A model generated the notes under the pieces. The model had not been told where the DNA came from. It did no database searches and was given only the letters and a program-made list of their open reading frames with translations. From Adiantum capillus-veneris (taxonomy: Eukaryota > Streptophyta > Polypodiopsida > Polypodiales > Pteridaceae), in the NCBI GenBank assembly GCA_014529385.2, contig CM043958.1:137869043-137933042 (forward strand): 64,000 bases of DNA. The letters are read 5' to 3'. The number at the start of each line of letters is the position of its first letter. The first letter of the stretch is position 1. Shown in pieces: positions 11,394-19,285 of the stretch. The position numbers and the translations under genes are program-made.

Positions 11394-11834
11394 CATAGTC
11401 ATCCTCGACTATGGGGTAGAGAAGATAAAGCATATTCATTAGTCCTTTTTCTACCGGGTAGAGGATCCCTATGTTACCCTACGACATCGTTCCAGAATGG
11501 GATGACTAGTCCATTTGGCCCTTGAGAGCCTAAGCTGCCGCAAGCATGTCTGCACATTAGTCCTATCAATCTGCCATAGTAGAGTGACAAGCTCTACTTG
11601 GTGTTTGGGAGACGTCTTCTTCGCAAAATTGATCTAAGCATGCATACAACTTAATTTTTGTGCACAATAAAGAAAAAGAGATTCTTATAGGAAAAAACTT
11701 TGTTCATATTTAACATTTGTACATTTGCTTACTCTAGGGAAGCATTGTAAGCATTGACGAGGTTTAGGTTATCCTTTAATTGTATGCCTTTCATTCATCT
11801 AGCATATTCAAAATGATAATTCTTAAACTTAATA

Positions 11835-13281
11835 TCATTGGATAGTCTTACCACCTCTTAGTACCTTGTCTTCATGTCGGAGAATGGACTCGGTCTACAG
11901 CACCTCTTCTTGGTTGTCGATCTTTGGTGGCTCTTCAATAGTAGGTTTTTGAGGTGTCTCTCCTTTGTAAGGGTTTAGTAGGCTCACATGGAAAGCATTG
12001 TGTATGAGCCAATGGTTGAGAAACTTGAGTTGATAGGCCATCCCATGGATTGGCCTAAGAATATGGAAGGGACCATAGTACATTTTTGCTAACTTAGCAT
12101 AGTACTTTTGGTGTCCCGTAGGATTCTTGCCCGTCATGTGCCTTAGTCGAGCCTTGGGAGATTTTAAAAAGACCCAATCATTTTCTTTAAAGGATTGGGC
12201 TCTTCTGTGCTTGTCAATAGCAGCCTTTTTCCTTTGTTGTGAGATAGAGATAGCATCCTTAATCTTTTGGAAAGATTCTTATAGGTCTTGGCTATACTCA
12301 TTTGCAGCGAAGATCTTCCCATGTACCTTAAGTAGCAGGGGACTTTTTGATCTTCTCTCAATTATCTCAAAAGGTGCTTTTTCCGTGGAAGTATGTATAG
12401 TATTATTGTAGACATACTCAACTAAGGGTAAGTACTTCTCCCATTGGGATCTTTGATCTACTTCCGTTACATAGGCTTTTAGTAGATGGAGAATTTTTAG
12501 GTTAGCTATTTCACTTTGGCCATCCATTTCGCGGGTGATAGGCTGAAGAGAAATTTAGCCTTATCCCTAAATTCTCAAAGAGACCCTTCCAAAAATTACT
12601 GGTCATTCAAGGATCTCTATCCGACACTATGGACATTGGCAAGCCATGGTACTTGAAGATTTGTGAAATGAAGAGGGTTGCCATTTGATGGGCTTTGATA
12701 TTATTTTTCAAAGGTATAAAATGAGCTAGTTGACTAAACCTGTCCAGTATCATCCATATTCCTATATTCCCATGGATAGACTTAGGCAAAAAATCCATGG
12801 ATATGCTCTCCCATGGTGAATTAGGGATTGGCAAAGTTTGAAGCAATCCTGGTTGCTTCCCTCTATCAAACTTCGTCTTTTGGCATACCACACATTTAGA
12901 AAATACTCTTGTATGTTTGCTTTCATGGTAGGCCAATAGAAATATGTTTCAATCCCCTTTAAGGTAGACTGAATCCCTCTATGCCCTGCATAATTAGGAT
13001 CATGAGATTCATACATTACTTTCTCACGTAGTGAGCTAGTAACACATAGTCTATTGTCATAGAGAAGATAACCATCTTGTAAGGTAAATGGTTCCTCTTT
13101 CTTCCCTAATGCAAGGGCTGAAATCACATCTCTAAAATCTGGATCAATAGCATACTCATCTATCATAGAAGATAGATCATTGTAAGTTGCTATGGAAACC
13201 GCATTCATTCTCGGCTATCTTGAGAGTACATCGGCTACTGGATTATGCTTGCCAGCAATGTGAGCAATATGAAAATGAAAT
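11835..13281 (-). pseudogene. C2 integrase, chromodomain and RNase H end
   Basis: Read from right to left: the RNase H end (GKHNPVADVLSR, catalytic Asp present) then a stop; integrase zinc finger (YESHDPNYAGHRG with CVVCQKTK); core Asp in SISMDF and IVSDRDP followed by a stop; DGQSEIANL with the Glu; the C-terminal stretch GPFHILRPIHGMAYQLKF; and a chromodomain start SILRHEDKVLRGGKTIQ with stops. Frame changes fall near 12905 and 12530. Integrase inserts the DNA copy and the chromodomain biases the target; this copy is inactive. 11394-11834 is non-coding element sequence. Confidence 0.92.
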
Positions 13282-13301
13282 CATTAGGAAAAATATGAAC
13301 C
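13282..13301 (+). repeat. Left terminal inverted repeat of T
   Basis: CATTAGGAAAAATATGAACC pairs with the right terminus with a single mismatch. Weaker complementarity goes on for about 25 bases (GGGGCCCTT against GGGCCTTGT). Confidence 0.88.
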
Positions 13302-13750
13302 CTCTAGGGGCCCTTTGGGATTAAGGTTAATTAGAGGCCATTTAATGAGAAGAGGGTGGTGGACACACTCTATGCCCTCAAAAATGTAGGGGGACAAAGT
13401 AGTCTTACACTTCTTAAATGGGCTCTTACCTAGTGAGAAGGTGGGGTGCGGGGGGTGGGCCATATGGAACCTCCAACTTTTCTCCTTTTTGATCTGGTTT
13501 TGAAAAAATCCCAAAAATTTGAAATTTTTCAAAATTTTCAAACCTCAAATTTCATCTTCTTAAACCCCCCCTAAAACTATTTTATGGTCAAAAAAGCATT
13601 TTTTGACCTCAAAAAGTCAAAACGTGCACCCAAAAACCCTAAAATTCAAAATTTTTTAAAAAAAATTTTCGCTATCCAGAGCTCCCCCAAAAGTAGTTCT
13701 TAGGAAAAAAGTGATTTTCTCTCTCTAGAACCCCTTTTCCAACCCCTCCT
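13302..13750. other. Left subterminal region of T, non-coding
   Basis: AT-rich with runs of A and T and the self-complementary motif GTCAAAAAAGCATTTTTTGAC (minus its centre) near 13590. A similar motif (GTCAAAAAATGATTTTTGG) lies near the other end at 22490. Subterminal repeats of this kind are often transposase-binding sites, but that is inference. No gene is seen. Confidence 0.5.
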
Positions 13751-13852
13751 TGGTTGCAACCATCACACTCATCCTCTACTCCAACACACTCTCTCTCTAC
13801 ACCATCTCCATTGCTACAGCAAGGAAGCTCCTCTCTCCTCCCCTACCACCTT

Positions 13853-14000
13853 CCATTGCCACACCAAGCAAAGGATATCCACCTTCTCCTCCCATTGCCA
13901 CACCAAGCAAGGGTTATCCACCTTCTCCTCCCATTGCCACACCAAGCAAGGGTTATCCACCTTCTCCTCCCATTGCCACAAGGGTTATCCATCTTCTCAT
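13853..14000 (+). repeat. 39-bp minisatellite, 3.8 units
   Basis: Units start at 13853, 13892, 13931 and 13970 (CCATTGCCACACCAAGCAAG and on). The 39-bp period keeps one frame open, giving a 13-residue repeat PIATPSKGYPPSP. It lies just before the ATG of the first T gene, so it may be leader or a short upstream frame. Confidence 0.95.
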
Positions 14001-14072
14001 ATCACTTTATCCTCTGTACATTGTAGGAACAAGCAAGGTCCTTCTCTTCCTCCTAGTTTTCTTTGCTCAACC

Positions 14073-15191
14073 ATGGCCAACTCTACTTCGCAAAGGTGGC
14101 CAAAGGATGAGGTCACAGCACTTGCATGCCACAACACTAGAGGTGTAGATGATGAGTGGGAGCCACAAGAGTTCACCAAAGGTGCTTGGGTATACATGCA
14201 ACCATCTGCTATTGGCCCTCATCGTGTGCGGAATCGTGCAAACTTGGATCTTCATTGGAAAGGAAAGATCCTTGGCTTCAAGAACCGCAAAGACAAGGGG
14301 ACCGTAGCCATTGTGCAACATGTTTTCTCAATGTCAACCATGCATTTGCAACAACCACCTCAATTTCCAACACATTGTAAGTACATGTTTTGAGAATACA
14401 AAGCTAGGTGTGAAATCACAGTGTAATGTTATTATGGATTCATACTTAAGATTTGTCATGCATTTATAGTCATATTTCCATCCACGTTGGTGGAGGAGCA
14501 GCTACTACATAGTCTCTCCGCCACATTCAATGCTATACATGCAGATATTGGAGTAATAATGTTCCCACATCTTTGCCCAACCAAACTGGTTCAAAGAAGG
14601 AGTTTCTTCTATTCTCACTCCTATATTGTCCCTACTTCTACACAAGCGTTTGGAACGCTTGAACCCATCAAAGTAACTTCCTTATTAATTATGGAGTGGC
14701 CAGTGTTAGATTTGTGGTCGGTAGCATCTTTCAAGTAAAAGATGATAATGGATGTCCAAAACTCTTTGAAATACTCTAAAGCTTCTAGGTCTGTGGGCTT
14801 GAGTTGGTGTTTGCCTATTCATTGTTTTGTGCACATTTTTAAAGAGTTTGGATTTGTGGAGACTACCACAATGCTTGTATGTAAAGATGCGCATTACGAG
14901 GAATTAGGAAGGCTTTTAGAAGAGGACTGGGGTTTTGTGGAGGGCATGCACAATGGGGACCAGTACCGTTGTAAGGTTGGAGCTTCAGGTATTGGAATGC
15001 TCTATTTGAAATCTCGCACCTCCTTGTACATACGATTTCACTATGATCGTTGGATGTGCAAGCTTGGAGTGTGGACTCCCTTACAGAGTGTAGACTGCAC
15101 TATTGCAAGCTTTGACATTGCAGTGAAGATGCCCAACGATGCTTTGGAGGCAGTCCAAGTGAACAAGCATTGGACTCTCAGTAATGTTTGA
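14073..15191 (+). pseudogene. T gene 1, unknown, spliced, one stop
   Basis: ATG at 14073 opens an exon ending at a good 5' splice site (CATT|GTAAGT, 14376). A 3' site at about 14459 (TTTATAG) rejoins the same frame, which runs to 15191 with one in-frame TAA at 14736. The product, about 345 residues, has motifs I cannot place: EFTKGAWVYMQPSAIG, LHWKGKILGF, GTVAIVQHVFSMSTM, and a C-terminal EEDWGFVEGMHNGDQYR. The first 90 residues look like a small beta-rich domain, but I make no family claim. It is first in a same-strand pair with gene 2. Phase-correct splicing and one stop over 340 codons argue for a real gene recently lost. Confidence 0.6.
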
Positions 15192-15560
15192 GAACATTTG
15201 GTTATTATGGTTTTTGAGGCCCTTCAACAAGCACAATTTTGTTTACAAGGTCACAAGGTGAGAATCCTTCCACCACATTTTCATCATGGTTTGTCGATCA
15301 TTGGATGCTTATTGTAATGAATGTCCGCAGATTGGAAAGAGAATGGAAGACAAATTGAAGGTCGAGGAGGACTGGGGGATGGATGGAACTATGCTATCGA
15401 TCTTATAACTTTGTAACTCTTGTAATTTTCAAACTGATCCCCGCTGTAATCAACATGATTTGCTTCGGAAAATTATGCTTTTGAATATAATTTTTTGCAT
15501 TGGGATGAGAAATCATTTTTTGGTGAAAGTGCCTTTTTTTTTAATGTCTTGAAAAAAGGG
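15192..15560. other. Spacer between T genes 1 and 2
   Basis: AT-rich, with stops in all frames and no repeats. It serves as the 3' flank of gene 1 and the promoter region of gene 2, whose TATA box follows at 15566. Confidence 0.55.
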
Positions 15561-15565
15561 TCCAT

Positions 15566-15574
15566 TATAAAAGG
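15566..15574 (+). promoter_or_regulatory. TATA box of T gene 2
   Basis: TATAAAAGG, an excellent TATA match, stands 89 bp before the ATG at 15655. A start site would fall near 15595. Confidence 0.7.
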
Positions 15575-15654
15575 GGGGCCACCTAACTCATTCACTATTT
15601 TCACTTTTGCAACTCTTGAGCTCCTCCACTCTCTATCTACACCCCAGGCTAGAC

Positions 15655-17182
15655 ATGGATGCTTCCACAGCCTCTGCATCTACAGCCACATCCACCCCTT
15701 TGTCACGCTTCATCCTCTTCCTCGAGGACACCAAATACAAAGGGAAGTTGGACCTCCACACCTTTTTTACTCGTCTCCCTGACCTTGATGCCACAGTTGC
15801 CCTTCACATGGATGCATTTGCCGAGATTTTTGCGTTCATGGAGGAGCACATCATAAAATATTCTGTATCTATCCCCCCACATGTAGGGATCTAGGTGCCT
15901 TGCGATCTTTTGTGCTATATACACAAAGGTGATCGCCCATTCTCCAAGCGGTTTCAACGATTCCAAGAAATTGCAACCGATGCAGGCCTTTACTTGGACG
16001 AGCGCAAGTTGGGGGTGGAGTACCTTTCTCGGATCGCAACATTTATCTTCTTGGTGAGCAAGGAACCTGATTTGGAGGAGCTTTGCTTACCACAACTTCA
16101 GGTTGGGTCCTTTATCAAGGACACCAAGGAGCAGCAGGTTATCCCCATGAACCCTGCAGCGGAAGGAAAAGCATACCGGCTCGAGTACCCTAGGGGTCTT
16201 GAGGAAGTGGTTGAGAAATCCATAGTTGGAGCTGGCCCTAGTGACACTCCAGTGCCACATCCCAGAAGTAGAAATCAATCGCTTCTCCTCAGTGTTAGTG
16301 GATGGGGAGGAGTATGTGTTCCTACATGATTTGGAGAAAGCATTTGGCCTGCGCATGGATGAATGCTTGAGCGTGCTATGTAACAGCACCAAATGTCCCT
16401 TAGACAATACGCCAGATTCCCTAGAAAGCAAGCTCTTGCCAGATGGGGACTTTGTTGCTGACACTATTGCAGTTGTATGTGCGGAGGTCCTGGAAGCAGA
16501 GCAGTTGCACGTGGCTGATGAAGAATTCCAAGCCACGCAAGCCAAGGTTGAGGCTACTAGGATGCCTATGGCATTCTGCAACCTCCCATCTGATGATCCA
16601 AAGGTCGTATCTGTGGTGCATGGGAGCATTGACTTGGATGCAAAGGGCAACAGGGAGGAAGACGACAAGGAGCAGGAGGTAAGCTGTATCCTAAATTTCA
16701 TGTTACTATTTTATCCTTCATTGTCTTTTTTCTCAACCTTCATCGGTTTATGACAAGATGTCATGGAGGTTGATGATTTTGCTGCAAGGATGGGTGGCAA
16801 GCGGACGGGCTTTGGACCTCAAGCTTCACTTGCGCATTACCTAGGACAACTCCCCCCTGGCGATGTGGCCATTATCCATAATGAATTTACTTCCCAATCC
16901 CATTTTATGACTTGGTCGTTAAAAGCTTTGAGCAAGTTTTTGTGTTTGAGCACCATTGCTCAAACTGCGCCTCAAGTGTTCCTAGTGCGTAGATCCCTTG
17001 TATGCACAACGTTTGGTACTGGCTTTCGTGGTAAAGTGATTGCCCAGATAGGGATACATGGTTCCATTGGATCAACTGACCCAAAGGCCATAGAGCAGTC
17101 CCTCTTGAGTGGGGAGTTGCCTTACGTGCAAAATAGGCGCCAGGAAATGGTCAAAAAAATTATGAACTCCTCAGATACATGA
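15655..17182 (+). pseudogene. T gene 2, unknown, with intron, frameshift and stop
   Basis: Start MDASTASASTATSTPLSRF, chosen because it follows the TATA box at the right distance. The frame crosses one TAG (15892-15894), shifts frame between about 16226 and 16260, and reads a second block to a consensus donor (GAG|GTAAGC, 16679). An acceptor at 16757 leads to a final block (VDDFAARMGGKRTGFGP) ending at 17182, although the joined phase is off by one. Motifs include LVDGEEYVFLHDLEKAFGL, LPQLQVGSF and an acidic stretch EEDDKEQE before the intron. I recognise no family. Its 3' flank carries a hairpin cassette shared with the H3-like gene that converges on it. Confidence 0.6.
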
Positions 17183-17378
17183 TGTAAAATCACCGTTTTG
17201 GAAGTAATAAAAAATATTTGAAATTGTCTCTCTATCTTGAAAATTCTTTTGAATGTGATTTGTCAATCTTGAAAATTGTTTCAATTGGTGATATGAAAAT
17301 TGTTTTGATTAGTGACTTTGTAATTTCAAGTTCCTAATGTAATTTCAGTCAATTTCAGTAAATTTAGGTATTTTATGT

Positions 17379-17530
17379 TCCCTAGGGGGTAGATAAGCCT
17401 ACCAAGGGCCAAAAAAAGCCTGGCCACAAGGGCGTGCAAATGGCCCATCCATCAGTTTTGGATGGGCCATTTGTGCGCCCTTGTGACCAAGCTTTATTTT
17501 GCCCCTGGTAGGCTTATCTACCCCTAGGAT
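17379..17530. repeat. Hairpin 1 in T, arms of about 72 bp
   Basis: A near-palindrome with a loop of about 9 nt (17451-17459). Arms contain CTAGGGGGTAGATAAGCCTA, GCCTGGCCACAAGGGCG and AAATGGCCCATCC. A few mismatches (such as GTGACCAAG against CTGGCCAC) suggest age. Transcribed from either side it would form a stable RNA stem. Confidence 0.95.
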
Positions 17531-17889
17531 ACTTACAAAGCACAAATTTATTGAAATGAATTGGTTTTGCACCATTAATTTAGATGCACCCTTTCTATGG
17601 CAATTCTAGCATATGTTCACACTCAAGGACACTAGAAAAGGTGAAATCAATTATGAAATGAAGTTTCCAGCACACTATCACTTGCTTTAGCTCTACCTAG
17701 TACACCCCTGCACCAAAAAGTCCAATTACATTGGACATTTGAAATCTCCAAATTAATGTTGCATAGACACTTGGTTTCACAATATGTTTTTTTAAAAAAA
17801 ATCCTATAGGGAATTCAAAGCTTGAAATGGCCAAAAAAGGGTGTCCACAAGGATCCATGTAAAATAATGTTGCAAAACCAATAGGTTTT

Positions 17890-18090
17890 AGTAAATTTGT
17901 GCTTTTTAAGTACCCTTGGAGGTAGATAAGCCTACAAGGGGCAAAAAAAAGCCTGGCCACAAGGGCGCGCAAATGGCCCATCCAAAACTAATGGATAGGC
18001 CATTTGCGCGCCCTTGTGGCCAGGCTTTTTTTTGCCCCTTATAGGCTTAATTATCTACCCCCAAGGGTACTTAAAAAGCACAAATTTACT
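17890..18090. repeat. Hairpin 2 in T, arms of about 95 bp
   Basis: The arms run 17890-17983 and 17993-18090 around a 9-nt loop. They share AGTAAATTTGTGC, AAGTACCC, GCCTGGCCACAAGGGCGCGC and AAATGGCCCATCC with very few mismatches. It is better preserved than hairpin 1 and homologous to it. Confidence 0.95.
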
Positions 18091-18254
18091 GAAATTGACT
18101 AAAATCACATACAGAACTTGAAATTACAAAGTCATTTCATTACAAAGATAATAGACACAGTAGACACAACTGTTGAGCATATTGTCATTGGAAAGTCAAA
18201 TCATTACAAAGATAAGGGTGTGCAATACAAAAAGAGGGGTAACTTCGGCTAATG

Positions 18255-19145
18255 CTAGAAGTCTCGTCGCAATCGACGTGCAAGCTGCATATCTTTTGGT
18301 TGTATTGTCACTCGCTTTGCATGTATGGCGCATAGGTTGGTATCTTCCAACACCGAAATGATGTGGGCCTCTGCAGCTTCTTGAATAGCCTCTAGTGCTA
18401 TTGCTTGCATTCTTTACTGATTTCCATAGCTTTGAAGCACCTCCTTCACAGTGCGAGCAAAGGGGGCGCGTCGAATCAAAAGCTCCGTCGTCTTCTGGTA
18501 GTGGCGGATTTATGCAAATGCCCTTGCTATTTTCCGGCGCCGCTGTGGTTGTCTTGGGGGCACTTGCACATTTGCTGGCAGGCGGCGTTTAGGCTTCTTG
18601 AAAAACTTAGACTTGCGCATGTTTACATGCTTAGGGGCTGGTTCTGCAGCCTCTTCTGATTCTTCCTCTTCCCTTGGCTGCCGATCTTGTCGTGTGTGGA
18701 GGGCTCCCTGGCCTCCAGGCAATTTCTTCCCCCCAACGGCCACCCGGTGTGTGTGCGGTATTTTTTCTCGCAGCCATGGTGGCTCACTCTCTGATTCAGT
18801 GTCTGTATGGACCACCCGAGTCCTGGATGGTCCTGCTTGTGATTGGTGGCACGACGGATGCTCCCTATCGAACTTTGTTGTTTGCTGGCCCTCTTCTTCT
18901 CTCCAGCGTTGGGCACGTTGCTTCATTCTCCTTCTAGGTGTTATATCTTGAGGAGGTGGAGATTCAACAGTCCTCGATGACTCTCGTGCCCTACCACCAT
19001 GCCCACTACCAGATGAGTTCCTGGAACGGCCAGGCGTTCGTGGCCGTTTTCTTGTGCCTTTAAGACATGACGGATTCTCACATCCTTGGAGGGTGTTTTT
19101 GTTGGCAGGCAAATGCTCTTTCGTGGTTTGTTTGGTGCGCGCCAT
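18255..19145 (-). pseudogene. Histone H3 variant with a very long tail, carried by T
   Basis: One frame of 297 codons starting MARTKQT, the exact start of histone H3. Codons 8 to about 200 are a unique Arg/Lys/Ser/Glu-rich tail. A full histone fold follows: IRHYQKTTELLIRR (H3 51-64), [32 protein letters not shown] (H3 104-119) and [12 protein letters not shown]. The fold aligns to H3 without gaps from position 51 to 134, with about 50 of 84 residues identical by hand count. K56, R63, R69, R83, C110, H113 and D123 are kept; K79 is Gly and F84 is Met. TAA stops replace E50 (18510) and L82 (18414), each one base from a sense codon (GAA, TTA). Loop 1 is not lengthened and there is no Trp at position 84, so nothing marks it as centromeric H3. 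A TATA box precedes it. Confidence 0.93.
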
Positions 19146-19202
19146 TTCGTTGGTAAGAGCTCACCTGTTCTTAAGAAATGAGTGGTTTATGAGAGCATGC
19201 AA

Positions 19203-19210
19203 TATTTATA
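19203..19210 (-). promoter_or_regulatory. TATA box of the H3-like gene
   Basis: On the minus strand TATAAATA stands about 58 bp before the ATG at 19145, a normal spacing for a short leader. It sits in the 140-bp gap after the transposase-like gene, so the H3-like gene has its own promoter. Confidence 0.65.
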
Positions 19211-19285
19211 AGGGCCCATTTAAAAAGGGCCCTGTTCACACTAATTTTTTTTTAAAAAAGTATTATTTTTTAAATAAACATGTCG

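Larger units (their letters stand above)
17313..18137. repeat. Large inverted repeat with a hairpin in each arm
   Basis: The left arm 17313-17569 and right arm 17871-18137 are inverted copies, from GACTTTGTAATTTCAAGTTC on the outer side to the CAAAACCAAT and ATTGGTTTTGC blocks on the inner side, around a spacer of about 300 bp. Each arm itself folds into a long hairpin. The structure sits exactly between two converging genes, so each gene has one arm in sense orientation in its 3' flank, starting 131 bp after the gene 2 stop and 118 bp after the H3-like stop. Confidence 0.92.

Noticed and set aside
18598-18951. Cys/Ser-rich plus-strand open frame across the H3-like tail
   Set aside because: It is the antisense shadow of the tail; the minus-strand frame has clear H3 homology at both ends.
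18255-19145. Calling the H3-like gene a centromeric H3
   Set aside because: Loop 1 has the canonical length, there is no Trp at position 84, and the [14 protein letters not shown] block is canonical; only the long tail is reminiscent of centromeric H3.
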